A stretch of DNA of 64,000 nt from Lysobacter sp. M2-1 (GTDB lineage: Bacteria > Pseudomonadota > Gammaproteobacteria > Xanthomonadales > Xanthomonadaceae). Below the pieces are notes generated by a model. The model was not told the origin of the DNA and made no database searches. It saw nothing but the letters and a program-made list of their open reading frames with translations. Both the position numbers and the translations under genes were made by a program. This document shows, piece by piece, positions 32,231 through 40,969 of the stretch; the first letter of the stretch is position 1, and each line of letters opens with the position of its first letter. Location: positions 124,001 through 188,000 of the forward strand of contig NZ_JAKPBU010000005.1 in NCBI RefSeq assembly GCF_022662495.1. The letters run 5' to 3'.

Positions 32231-34029
32231 AGTTTCGACGAAACAGACACTCGCTCTCGGCGCGGCTCGTGCTTGCACAGACCTCGATCGTTGCCTTGGC
32301 GGCGGCGGTCGTGACGGTGGCCTTCTACATTGCCGGCTCCCAGCGCATCGATGGGCAACTTCAACTGTTCGCCACCGGCATTGCCGCGAGTCTGATGCCA
32401 ATCGCCGAAGCCTCTCCTCCCGCAGCAGCCGCCTTTGCGGATGAAATCGTCGGATATCATGCGCAAAGCATGCGCAGCGCCTTCGACGTGAAGGAGCAGC
32501 CGCAACTGCTGTATCAGTTGTTTGATGCCGGGCACGAGCTGCTTATCCGGTCCGCGGACGCGCCCGCGCTACCAATGTTCCCGGACAGGACAGCGAAGGG
32601 CGCAGGGCCCAGCCCGACCGGTGCAGTGGCGCCGAGCGGGGCTGGCGAGCAGGCGCACTGGTCCGCGGAAATTGACGTCGATGGCCACGTGCGGACAGCC
32701 AACCAAACTGCCCGCGAACTCACTGCGCGTGAACTGGAAGAAAAAGGCCTGGCGCCGCCCCCGGGTGCGCGAGGCCGGCCGGTATTCGAACTTGACGTGG
32801 GTTCGCCATCGGCGAAGTTCAGCACCGGGGTGATGCAGTATCCGTCACCTCCAGCGGGCCCGGGCATAGGGAGATCGCAGCCTGGCCAGGCGACCGGTGG
32901 CGCGCGAAACATGCGCGCCCCGCTGGCATTGCGGACGCAGCAATCGGCCAGCGCCGCTTCCGCCCTTGGGCCCGTGCCCATTGAATCGACCTGGGGCGAA
33001 CCGCGCTTCGAAAACGTGGAGATCGCCGGCAAGCGTTGGCGCCTCGTCCGGCTGCGGGACGCACGGGGTAACGAAGTCCAAGCCGGCATCCCAGGCGATT
33101 GGGCACGCAAGGTCGTTCTGGTTTCGCTCGGACCTCTGTTGATTCAGGGCGCCTGGATCCTGCCCCTAGCAGTTCTGATGACATGGTTGATCGGTCGCTA
33201 CACCATGTCCCCGCTGCATCGGTTGGCTCGCCTGATCGGCGCCAGAAGCTCGACGGATCTCTCGCCGTTGCGGCCGGATGTCGACTATAGCGAGATCGCG
33301 CCGCTGGTCTCGGAGACCAACCGGCTGCTGGGTCAACTTCAGAAGCTTCTGTTGGTGGAACGCGATGCATTCTCCAATGCCGCTCATGAACTGCTGACAC
33401 CCATCGCCGTCATCCAGGCGCAGGCGCACGTTCTTCGCGTGGCTGATGATGATCATTCGCGCGAACAAGCGGCCACGCACCTGGAAGAGGGATTGCAGCG
33501 CGTCTCCACGCTGATACGCCAATTGCTTATGTTGGCAAAAGCGGGGGCGACCGCCCCGGCGGCATTCCTCCAGGAGGGAGATCTTGTCCCACCGCTGCAA
33601 GAGCGTGTCGCAGCGGCAGCCAGCCGTGCCATCGCCAAGAACATCGAGCTGGACTTGCATTGTCCACGAACGTGCAGGTATCGATTTGACCAGGACACGC
33701 TGATGGCGGCAGTAGACAACCTCGTCGACAATGCGATTCGCTACTCGCCATCCGGGTCGCACGTGTCGATCGACCTGGTTGAGGAAGAGGGCGTAGTCAT
33801 GCTGGTCGTAACCGACGACGGCCCCGGCATTCCTGCCGAGCACCTTGAGCATGCCAAGCAGCGTTTCTTCCGAATACCCGGCACGTTGGAGCCGGGTAGC
33901 GGTTTGGGCTTGGCGATCGCCGATTGCACCGCCCAGCTGCACGGCGGAACACTCACGCTCGAATCCGGTCCCAACGGACGCGGTCTACGGGCCTGCCTAA
34001 GGCTGCCGCGCCGAGTCACGGAACCCTAA
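32227..34029 (+). CDS. Two-component sensor histidine kinase
   Basis: 600 residues. TM1 is at ~13-35, followed by an unusually long, Pro/Ala-rich periplasmic sensor (~36-295) and TM2 (~297-322). The HAMP-like linker is followed by a DHp domain with H387 in NAAHELLTPIAV. The usual HELRTP has Leu in place of Arg, though the His and following Glu are kept. The ATPase domain has the N box (VDNLVDNAIRYSP), G1 (VTDDGPGIP), F box (RFFRIPG) and G2 (GSGLGLAI). The partner is the response regulator just upstream. The stimulus is unknown. The sensor includes a low-complexity stretch around residues 115-140 and 190-240. Confidence 0.93.
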   Translation: MKFRRNRHSLSARLVLAQTSIVALAAAVVTVAFYIAGSQRIDGQLQLFATGIAASLMPIAEASPPAAAAFADEIVGYHAQSMRSAFDVKEQPQLLYQLFDAGHELLIRSADAPALPMFPDRTAKGAGPSPTGAVAPSGAGEQAHWSAEIDVDGHVRTANQTARELTARELEEKGLAPPPGARGRPVFELDVGSPSAKFSTGVMQYPSPPAGPGIGRSQPGQATGGARNMRAPLALRTQQSASAASALGPVPIESTWGEPRFENVEIAGKRWRLVRLRDARGNEVQAGIPGDWARKVVLVSLGPLLIQGAWILPLAVLMTWLIGRYTMSPLHRLARLIGARSSTDLSPLRPDVDYSEIAPLVSETNRLLGQLQKLLLVERDAFSNAAHELLTPIAVIQAQAHVLRVADDDHSREQAATHLEEGLQRVSTLIRQLLMLAKAGATAPAAFLQEGDLVPPLQERVAAAASRAIAKNIELDLHCPRTCRYRFDQDTLMAAVDNLVDNAIRYSPSGSHVSIDLVEEEGVVMLVVTDDGPGIPAEHLEHAKQRFFRIPGTLEPGSGLGLAIADCTAQLHGGTLTLESGPNGRGLRACLRLPRRVTEP

Positions 34030-34352
34030 TCCAGTGCCACGTTGCTCGAAGAATTGCCCTGACACTGCCCGGCCTTCGCATCGATGGTTCGTGGCAAGTC
34101 CTGGCCCGCCTTCGATAACTGCACGCCATGTACGGCGCGGCATTCCCTGATACCGACCAGCATCGGAGCCTGATGTTCGGTCGCCAGGCGGGGCAGGCAG
34201 GCCGGCAACAATGCCTTGGACAGCGATGGGACGCTAGGGGCGCCCCTAGTACCGTGCCTGCAATCCCACCGGTAGGCTTCCACCGACTCCGGGAGACTGA
34301 CCATGCTCATCGATGGGATCGGACAAACGCCATACGTTCCAACGACCACCAC
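34026..34352 (-). CDS. Doubtful small ORF, convergent with the kinase gene
   Basis: The frame stops at 34026, overlapping the kinase stop by four bases. Its last ~58 codons have GC-rich third positions typical of host genes and read plausibly (IRECRAVHGVQLSKAGQDL, PRTIDAKAGQCQGNSSSN). The N-terminal part overlaps the start of the 34303 gene and is poor. A start at 34163 would give 45 residues. It could be a truncated gene. No family is recognised. Confidence 0.25.
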   Translation of the reverse strand: MVVVGTYGVCPIPSMSMVSLPESVEAYRWDCRHGTRGAPSVPSLSKALLPACLPRLATEHQAPMLVGIRECRAVHGVQLSKAGQDLPRTIDAKAGQCQGNSSSNVALD

Positions 34353-35055
34353 CCAGCCTGCGGCGGTGGAGCCGGGGACGCCCGATTACTACCGGCAGCG
34401 GTACGATGACTTCGTCAGCCGCAATCCTGGCGTGGATCCGCCTGACTACTATCTGGAGTATGGCCAGAAGTACGCCGACCGCTTCAGCTCGCTGGACGAC
34501 CGGGATCTTTCGGACGAAGGCCTGGCATGGCGCGACAAGACCCTGGTGGCGCTGCAGCAGGCGATCGAGGACAAGCGGATAAGCGATCCCGAGGGATTCG
34601 CCGAACTCGAGCGTGATCCGGACGCGTTTCGCAGGTTCGCCTTCGAAACCCATCCAGACGCCTACGTCGATTCGGGGCTGTACGACTTGCCGGCACAGGA
34701 TCTCCTGGTCATCGCGGGTACGCCGGACATCAACGACGTGTTGAGCCAGGAAGGCATCGACCAGTCGCTGATCACGGGCGGAGAGCTGGAACTTGATGAC
34801 GTACCCGACATCCTGCTCTCCACCGGCCAGCAATATGTGGACGACAACGGGATTCTTGCGTTCACGCCATTCGGGCCCGGCCTGGAGGTCGGGACACAGA
34901 CGCAGCGCTTGTGGGAGCGGGCCACGGAGCAGTCCTGGATGCCGCCGGGCGTGGAATGGGTGGTGGCGCCGTTGCCGACCCTCGACAACGCCTTGCCGGA
35001 CATCGACCTGCCGGGGCCGCTTCCCGACGATGTTCCGCTGGTTCCCTTCCTGTGA
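34303..35055 (+). CDS. Acidic protein of unknown function
   Basis: 250 residues from ATG 34303 (CGGGAGA upstream). The product is strongly acidic and soluble, without signal peptide or Cys. It is rich in Asp, Pro and Tyr, with an N-terminal TPDYYRQRYDDFVSRNPGVD followed by PPDYYLEYGQKY, a helical middle (DKTLVALQQAIEDKRISDPE) and a Pro/Leu-rich end (DIDLPGPLPDDVPLVPFL). I know no family for it. The pattern of repeated DYY/RY near the N-terminus and a proline-rich tail would suit a secreted effector or a structural adaptor, but this is speculation. Confidence 0.6.
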   Translation: MLIDGIGQTPYVPTTTTQPAAVEPGTPDYYRQRYDDFVSRNPGVDPPDYYLEYGQKYADRFSSLDDRDLSDEGLAWRDKTLVALQQAIEDKRISDPEGFAELERDPDAFRRFAFETHPDAYVDSGLYDLPAQDLLVIAGTPDINDVLSQEGIDQSLITGGELELDDVPDILLSTGQQYVDDNGILAFTPFGPGLEVGTQTQRLWERATEQSWMPPGVEWVVAPLPTLDNALPDIDLPGPLPDDVPLVPFL

Positions 35056-35164
35056 GTTGAGGGGACACTGGCCCGGGTGCTCACCGGGTGGGAAAAAAGC
35101 GTCCCCCTCATTTGTTTCGTTTTTCGGGGTACCGACGACCACGCCGGGGACGCAATCGTGATCT

Positions 35165-35193
35165 GCGCAAGGCGGGCTTGAGCCCGCCCTACG
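35165..35193. repeat. REP-type palindrome overlapping a stop codon
   Basis: GGCGGGCTTGAGCCCGCC core. The stop (CTA, 35189-35191) of the minus-strand TerB-like gene lies inside its right arm. Confidence 0.9.
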
Positions 35194-35650
35194 ACGCTGC
35201 TTTGCTGCTGCTCGCCTTCGCCAGAAGCTTGCGCCGGATGAATTCGGCATGCGGCACGCCGAGCAGGTCGGCCACGCGACGCACCATCAGTTCCTCGTGC
35301 TTGTCCAGGCGCGCGTCGGCGAAGGCCACCCGCCACAGCCATTCGACGAGTTCGGCGCGCTGCCCGGGATCCAGGCCGGGTCGCAGCCCGCGGGTGAATT
35401 CATGCAGCGAGATCGATTGCCGCCGTGCCTGGTGGGCCTGATCGATCAGCGATGCGAGTTCGGCCGGGGCCATGCCGAAGACCGTGGCCATCGCCTCGTG
35501 GACCACGTCCAGTTCGACCTCATCGCCACCGTCGGCGGTGACTGCCATCTCCAGCAGCAGCGCGGCGGCGGCCCTGGGCAGCGCATGCGGATCGGCAACG
35601 GGTTCGTGGTGATTAACGATGCTGGTGAGGGCCTTGAACCAGTCGGTCAC
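35189..35650 (-). CDS. TerB-like family protein
   Basis: 153 residues if started at GTG 35650 (VTDWFKALTSIVNHHEP). The open frame extends further upstream without a proper start. The helical TerB domain is clear: LLLEMAVTADGGDEVELDVV (the acidic metal-binding E/D cluster after the first helix), LIDQAHQARRQSISLHEFTR and the second half LVEWLWRVAFADARLDKHEE, then LMVRRVADLLGV. Such proteins are implicated in tellurite resistance and metal or membrane stress, but single TerB genes are of unproven role. The stop codon lies within a REP palindrome, suggesting that the palindrome has altered the original C-terminus (ends KASSSKAAS). Confidence 0.8.
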   Translation of the reverse strand: MTDWFKALTSIVNHHEPVADPHALPRAAAALLLEMAVTADGGDEVELDVVHEAMATVFGMAPAELASLIDQAHQARRQSISLHEFTRGLRPGLDPGQRAELVEWLWRVAFADARLDKHEELMVRRVADLLGVPHAEFIRRKLLAKASSSKAAS

Positions 35651-35770
35651 GGCAGTGCATCCGATGTCGTACGGCGGGATTCCAGAGCTGGGGGCCGTGC
35701 CATGCGTCCTCAACCCGGAAGAGCGGGTAGGGCAGGCTTGAGTCCACCCTGCGCCCGCTATCATCGCGCC

Positions 35771-36136
35771 ATGTCCAAGCTGCTGCTCAATCTGCGTCAC
35801 GTTCCCGATGACGAAGCCGACGACGTGCGCGCGATGCTCGACGCGCACCGCATCGCCTTCTACGAAACCCCGCCGAGCCTGTGGGGCATCTCGGCGGGCG
35901 GCATCTTCGTCACCGAGGACGACGACATCGCGCAGGCCAAGCGGTTGATGGCCGACTACCAGCAAGAGCGGCAGGCCCGCGTCCGCGCCGAACACGCCGC
36001 CGCGGTGCGTGCCGGCACCGCGCAGACCTTCTGGACGGTGCTGCGTACCGAGCCCGTGCGCGTGGTGCTGACCGTGCTCGCCATCTTGTTCCTGCTGGGG
36101 CTGGTGGCGCTGCCGGTGCTGCTGTTGCGCGGGTAA
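35771..36136 (+). CDS. DUF6164 family membrane protein
   Basis: 121 residues from ATG 35771. The N-terminal ~75 residues are soluble (LLNLRHVPDDEADDVRAMLD, then AHRIAFYETPPSLWGISAGG), a compact domain reminiscent of a DUF2007-like signal-transducing fold. One transmembrane helix (VVLTVLAILFLLGLVALPVL) ends the protein, leaving the soluble domain in the cytoplasm. The pattern matches DUF6164, small inner-membrane proteins of gammaproteobacteria without assigned function. It is divergent from the TerB-like gene, with ~120 bp between the starts, and is followed by a REP palindrome. Confidence 0.78.
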   Translation: MSKLLLNLRHVPDDEADDVRAMLDAHRIAFYETPPSLWGISAGGIFVTEDDDIAQAKRLMADYQQERQARVRAEHAAAVRAGTAQTFWTVLRTEPVRVVLTVLAILFLLGLVALPVLLLRG

Positions 36137-36156
36137 CTGGTCCAGGGCGTGAAATG

Positions 36157-36185
36157 CGCGCAGGCGGGCTTGAGCCCGCCCTACG
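36157..36185. repeat. REP-type palindrome
   Basis: GGCGGGCTTGAGCCCGCC core, 21 bp after the DUF6164 stop. The rest of 36186-36605 has no gene I can support. Confidence 0.9.
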
Positions 36186-36605
36186 CCGTGCATGATTCTG
36201 ATCAGGCGATGGGAATGATCCGCCGCCGGGCCGAAGAAGATCACATCGCCGTTCGGCTAATGCCAAGCTCTGAACCCGTCGACGTGCTGGCCGTGCGCGT
36301 TGGCGCAATGCGTTGGCGCGCCGGTCAGCGACCACTGCTGGTCAAAGAGAGTTGTCCCGCAATCGAGAAGCTTCCTTCTTCTTTTTTTAGAGCAATTGAT
36401 CACAGTTTTCGCATCGAAGTTGTTCCGCTGACCGCCTTCGATCCGGGCCGGCGTTCCCGTAAATGCAGCCGCGGCACCAGTGATGTTTTCGCGTCCGGCT
36501 GCCGCCCGCCCGGGTCTCCCGATCCGGGTCATTCGTCCACATCGCGGCACCCGAGGTGAATTCGACAGGGGGCTCTTCAGGCGCAGCCTTTCAGGAGGCC
36601 CTGTC

Positions 36606-38765
36606 ATGGCCAAGGTATCGAGCGACACCCGCTCACTTCGCATCAACACGACGTTCGTCGAGAGTCCGGCGGACGGAAAACTTCCAGCAAGCGCCGCATA
36701 TGCCTATTCGGCCGGCGGGCGCCTGCTCGCTTCTGCCGAAGTGGACGCGAAAAGCGGCCACGCGAATCTGCAACTCCCCACCTCGTCCGAACCGACCGGC
36801 GTACGCGTGCTGGTCGGGCCGGCGCTGCCGCGCGGGGAAGAGCCCGAGCTCGAGGAACTGCTGCGTCGCGGCGCGGTGGAGCGCCATCTGCGCGTGGAGC
36901 CCAGGGGTGAGCTGTCGGCGCTGGAGTTCGAGATTTTCCCGGACGTCTGGCACTGCTGGCTGCTCGGCCTGTGCGTGGTCAAGGGCACCGTGCTCAAGCG
37001 CATCGTGCGCGACGGGATCCCGGTCGACTTCCCGGTCTGCCATGCGACGGTGGACATCTACGAAGTCGATCCGTTCTACCTGATCCTGCCGAAGCTGCCG
37101 CCGCTGGTGATCGATCGTCTGCGCGAGGTGATCACCGGGAGGATCCCGCCCATTCCAGAACCGTTGCCGGATCCGTTCCCGGAGCCGGTTCCGCCGATTC
37201 CGCCGATCCCGGAACCCGATCCGCCGCCGTTCCGCACGTTCGCTGCCAAGACCACTGCGCAACGTTCGGCGAGCACGCATCGCGTCGACGCCGAGGCGAT
37301 CGAGGCCCTGCATGCCGCCAGCGGCACCGGCGCGCTGCGCTTCGCAGCGATCAGCGGCAGCGATCTGGCCTTCCGCCAGGCGCTGATCGAGCATGCGGCG
37401 CTGATCCGCCCGATCCTGTGCTGGCTGTTCCCGCGCTTCGTGACGATGCAGCGCATCCGCACCGTCACCACCGACGACTGCGGCCACTTCCGCACGCTGA
37501 TCTTCAAGGGCTGCCACAACCACGACCAGCCTGACCTGTACTTCAAGGTGCGCCAGCGCATCTTCGGCTTCTTCGATGTCGTGATCTACGCGCCGACGCC
37601 GATCGCCTGCCACACCTGGTGGAATTACACCTGCGGCAGCGAAGTGACGCTGCACGTGACCCATCCGCTCGCGATCACCTGCAAGCCCTGCCCGCCGATC
37701 GTCGCTGGCGACAACTGGGTGCTGTTCATGGCGATCGGCAACCATCCGCTGAGCCTGATCCACGGCACCGGGCAGAGCCTGATCCCGGCCACCAATGCGA
37801 CCAACCGCGGGCTCACCAGCGCACTGGCGCCCTGGGGCGGCACGCTGCGGCCGCGGCTGGAGTTCGACAATGCGTTGCGCGAGAGCCTGGGCGTCAAGTA
37901 CTACCGGCTGTCGTGGAAACGCAATGCCGAGGCCGACAGCGATTACAAGCCGCTGGTCGGCGACATCGCCCGCCACTACGCGCACATGGTGGGCACCGAC
38001 CTGGTGCTCGATGCCTATCCGCTTGGCCCGAACACCGTGGGCGGCAACGGTGGCTTGTTCGAGATCCCGCCGGCGGTGCCGCCGCTCGGACAGTGGAGTC
38101 TCCCCGACGTCGTCGCCGACACCGCCAGCGGCATCTTCAACAGCCCGGCGGGAGATGGCACGCCGCTGCTGGACGGCAAGATCCAGATCCGCGTCGAGCT
38201 GTTCGACAACGCGGGCGCGGCGGTGAACATCGCCGCGAAGGGGATCCGCTACTTCGTGCCGACCTCCACCGATCTCAGCGGCACCGTCCACACCGTCGAT
38301 GCGTCGGTGCCCGGACTGAACCTGGTGGTAGGCAACACGATGGTGATCACCCTGCACATCAACAACGAGGCCTGCAACGCCGGCATCGCCGCGCCCAGTA
38401 TCGGTGGTGCTACCGCCGATCCGTGCTGCGGCGTGCTCGAATACGGCCCGGGCGACACCGTCACCATGCCGTGGACGGCCAGCCACCCGCATGGCTACGC
38501 CACCTATGGCTTCGGCGTGGTGCGCGGCACCCAGGGCGTCTTCAGCAGCAGCGGTGCGGTCGCCGGCGGCAGCTTCAGCGCAACGCGCACGGTCTACCAG
38601 CTGATGAATGACAACCTGCCGCCGGGTTGCGCCGAGGGCGGCTGCACCGTGGCCGGCTTCAGCGAGAACCTGCACGTCTATGCGATGGCCACCGACGGCT
38701 GGAGCCGGCAGTCGCAGTACGACGACGGCGACGTGCGTGCCTTCGTGCTGGCACCGACGGCGTAG
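36606..38765 (+). CDS. Large protein of unknown function with proline-rich linker
   Basis: 719 residues from ATG 36606, with CAGGAGG nine bases upstream; an upstream in-frame ATG at 36480 lacks a ribosome site. There is no signal peptide. An N-terminal beta-rich domain (~1-110) resembles a transthyretin/carboxypeptidase-regulatory-like sandwich by eye. A second small domain (~115-175, VVKGTVLKRIVRDGIPVDFP) leads to a 30-residue linker of PIPEPLPDPFPEP-type repeats (~180-215). A conserved-looking core follows, with WNYTCGSEVTLHVTHPLAIT, several CxxC pairs and DNWVLFMAIGNHPLSLIHGT. The C-terminal third is Gly/Ala-rich beta sequence. Cys content and the layout suit a large surface or toxin-delivery related protein exported by a non-Sec route. 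I recognise no family. Confidence 0.65.
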   Translation: MAKVSSDTRSLRINTTFVESPADGKLPASAAYAYSAGGRLLASAEVDAKSGHANLQLPTSSEPTGVRVLVGPALPRGEEPELEELLRRGAVERHLRVEPRGELSALEFEIFPDVWHCWLLGLCVVKGTVLKRIVRDGIPVDFPVCHATVDIYEVDPFYLILPKLPPLVIDRLREVITGRIPPIPEPLPDPFPEPVPPIPPIPEPDPPPFRTFAAKTTAQRSASTHRVDAEAIEALHAASGTGALRFAAISGSDLAFRQALIEHAALIRPILCWLFPRFVTMQRIRTVTTDDCGHFRTLIFKGCHNHDQPDLYFKVRQRIFGFFDVVIYAPTPIACHTWWNYTCGSEVTLHVTHPLAITCKPCPPIVAGDNWVLFMAIGNHPLSLIHGTGQSLIPATNATNRGLTSALAPWGGTLRPRLEFDNALRESLGVKYYRLSWKRNAEADSDYKPLVGDIARHYAHMVGTDLVLDAYPLGPNTVGGNGGLFEIPPAVPPLGQWSLPDVVADTASGIFNSPAGDGTPLLDGKIQIRVELFDNAGAAVNIAAKGIRYFVPTSTDLSGTVHTVDASVPGLNLVVGNTMVITLHINNEACNAGIAAPSIGGATADPCCGVLEYGPGDTVTMPWTASHPHGYATYGFGVVRGTQGVFSSSGAVAGGSFSATRTVYQLMNDNLPPGCAEGGCTVAGFSENLHVYAMATDGWSRQSQYDDGDVRAFVLAPTA

Positions 38766-38823
38766 CGGTTCGCGCATCCGGCGTCCGGCGCGAAGGACCG
38801 CGCCGGACGCAGGTGCCGAAGAC

Positions 38824-38860
38824 GGCGTAGCCCGGGCACGCGTAGCGCACCCGGGCTCGT
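38824..38860. repeat. GTAGCCCGGG ... CCCGGGCT palindrome
   Basis: GTAGCCCGGGCACGCGTAGC-GCACCCGGGCTCG between the unknown 720-residue gene and the next gene. A related copy is at 18843-18872. Confidence 0.75.
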
Positions 38861-39007
38861 TGCGAAAGCAGCCCGGGTGCGGTCGCCGGCCGTACCCGGT
38901 ACGTCGCTGCGGAAGTTCGCGCTTCACTTCCGCCACACATTCCGCTCATGCTGCCCACCCGGGTGTGCGCCAGGATGGAACTACAGGTTTCCAAAGGAGA
39001 CGCACAC

Positions 39008-39586
39008 ATGACCGGGTCGGGCGAACGTGTTGCCACGCGGCGCCGGAATTACTGGTGGATCGCGCGCTGGAGTGCAGCACTGGCCTTGCTGCTCATGCCG
39101 CTGGTGATGATGCAAATCAGCGACGAATGGCACTGGACCCCGCGCGGCTTCATCTTTGCCGGCATCATGATCGGCGGAGCCGGATTGCTCTACGAGATCG
39201 CCGAACGGGCGAGCGGCAGTCGGCCCTTCCGCGCAGGCGTTGCCGTCGCGGTGGTCACGTCGTTCCTGACCGTGTGGACCACGATCGTTCGCGACGATGG
39301 CACCGGCATCGGCTTCTTCCTGCTGATCCTGGCGGCAGCCACAGGTGGGTTCGCTGCCTGGTTTCAGCCCGCGGGCATGGCGCGGGCCATGCTTGGCGTG
39401 GCGGTCATGCAGGTATTGTTGGGCGTAGCCATTGCAACCGCGCCGTCGACCGCGAGCACGCCGGATGGCGGATTCAGAGCCCTGCTGTTCAGCGGCGCAT
39501 TCACGGTGCTGTGGCTGGTATCGGCGGCCTGCTTTCGCGCCGCCGCAAAAGCGGAGGATAAAGCCGCAAGGCGCGTTGATTCGTGA
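39008..39586 (+). CDS. Small multispanning membrane protein of unknown function
   Basis: 192 residues from ATG 39008 (AAAGGAGAC upstream). Five to six hydrophobic segments: WSAALALLLMPLVMMQI, GFIFAGIMIGGAGLLY, FRAGVAVAVVTSFLTVW, IGFFLLILAAATGGFAAW, ARAMLGVAVMQVLLGVAI and LLFSGAFTVLWLVSAACF. Short charged ends and no catalytic motif. Similar short integral proteins are common and unassigned in Xanthomonadales. It is convergent with the GFO/IDH gene. Confidence 0.7.
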   Translation: MTGSGERVATRRRNYWWIARWSAALALLLMPLVMMQISDEWHWTPRGFIFAGIMIGGAGLLYEIAERASGSRPFRAGVAVAVVTSFLTVWTTIVRDDGTGIGFFLLILAAATGGFAAWFQPAGMARAMLGVAVMQVLLGVAIATAPSTASTPDGGFRALLFSGAFTVLWLVSAACFRAAAKAEDKAARRVDS

Positions 39587-39644
39587 GGCGGAACTCACGC
39601 AGTGAATTCCGCCTTCCAGCGCTGTGGGCGCAGCTTCCCGCCCT

Positions 39645-40781
39645 TCAGCCCAGGCGTAGTTCCTGCCTGCGGCCGGTGGCACAGGCGGCGTAGATGGCAT
39701 CGATGATCTTCAGGTCTTTCAGGCCTTCTGCGCCGTCGACAGGAACCACGGGTGTGTTGCCGTCGAGCAGGATGCCGGCCATCTCGTCCATCTGCAGGGT
39801 CTGGTGCATGACGTGCGGCTGCGTGAGTTCGCCCTTGTGGGTGCGTCCCTCGATCGGGCCATAGCCCGTGGCGGGCAGCAGCTCGGCGAATCCTTTTTCG
39901 CCGGTCATGAAAAAGCGGTCCAGATGGTTCATCTGGTAGGTGGACAGGCACGAGGCCACGGCGCCGCTGGGGAAGCCCAGCTGGAACTGGATGGTTTCGT
40001 CCACGCCTTGCTTGAACTTGACTGGGTCGGTCTTGGTTTCCTGCGCGGTCACCCACACCGGCTCTTCGCCCACCATGTAGCGGGCGCCATTGATGGCGTA
40101 GATGCCGATATCCATCATTGCCCCGCCGCCTGCCAGCGCCTTGTCGAGCCGCCACTGGCCGGGGTCGCCGATACGGAAGCCGCACAGGCCCTGGAAGAAC
40201 CGGATGCTTCCGAAATCACCCGCCTTGCGCATGCGGATCACTTCCAGCGTCTTGGGCTCGAAATGCATGCGGTAGCCCACCAGCAGCTTCACCCCGGCCT
40301 CGCTGCAGGCGTCGACCATGTCCTGGCCTTCCCTGGCGTTGACCGCCATCGGCTTTTCGCAGATGACGTGCTTGCCCGCCCTGGCGACGCGGATCGCCTG
40401 GTCGCGATGCAGTGTATTGGGGGTGATGATGTAAACCGCATCGATGTCCGGATCGTCCTTGATGCGGTCGAAATTCTCGTAGTTGTAGCGGTGCTTTTCC
40501 GCCACGCCGAACTTCGTGCCCCATTCCTGGAGCTTGGAAGGCGTTCCACTGATGAGTCCGGTGAGCCTGGCGCGCTTGCTCGACTGCATGGCTTCCGCCA
40601 CCCGTTCGGCATAGCTGCCCAGTCCCATGAGCGCGACGCGCAACGTCGCCCCCTGGCGGCCATCGGTGGTGCCGGGCCGATCCGATTGGGCGAACGCGTT
40701 GGTTGACGACAGCATCGGCACGACTGCGGCCGAAGCCACCAGCTTCTGCAGGAAGTTGCGACGAAGATGATCGATGGTCAT
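39645..40781 (-). CDS. Tat-exported Gfo/Idh/MocA oxidoreductase (glucose-fructose oxidoreductase-like)
   Basis: 378 residues. The N-terminus MTIDHLRRNFLQKLVASAAV is a twin-arginine signal. The nucleotide-binding Rossmann start is LRVALMGLGSYAERVAEAMQ (~47-66) and the family's catalytic-lysine motif is CEKPMAVNAREG. The C-terminal beta-sheet domain contains GGGAMMDIGIYAINGARYMV, where Asp and Tyr are the usual substrate residues. Periplasmic members such as the Zymomonas GFOR carry tightly bound NADP(H) and interconvert sugars and sugar acids. The exact sugar is unknown. Transcribed alone. Confidence 0.9.
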   Translation of the reverse strand: MTIDHLRRNFLQKLVASAAVVPMLSSTNAFAQSDRPGTTDGRQGATLRVALMGLGSYAERVAEAMQSSKRARLTGLISGTPSKLQEWGTKFGVAEKHRYNYENFDRIKDDPDIDAVYIITPNTLHRDQAIRVARAGKHVICEKPMAVNAREGQDMVDACSEAGVKLLVGYRMHFEPKTLEVIRMRKAGDFGSIRFFQGLCGFRIGDPGQWRLDKALAGGGAMMDIGIYAINGARYMVGEEPVWVTAQETKTDPVKFKQGVDETIQFQLGFPSGAVASCLSTYQMNHLDRFFMTGEKGFAELLPATGYGPIEGRTHKGELTQPHVMHQTLQMDEMAGILLDGNTPVVPVDGAEGLKDLKIIDAIYAACATGRRQELRLG

Positions 40782-40969
40782 GGCGGGTGATGAGGTTGCT
40801 GGTCACACGGTTGAACTGTACAGGCGGATTGGGTGCAAGTTGCGGATGGAATCATTCGCAACCAATGAAACGGTGGTCAGAAGAGCCAATCTCGTGCGGC
40901 GGGACGGGACAATTTGTTCCTGATACCTTTTCGCCCGAATGGCGACCACAAGTGCAGGGATTCGCGGAT

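Noticed and set aside
36633-38936. 767-codon minus-strand ORF opposite the 720-residue protein
   Set aside because: Its composition is typical of an antisense frame (Arg, Gly, Asp, His), while the plus frame has AGGAGG and coherent domain structure.
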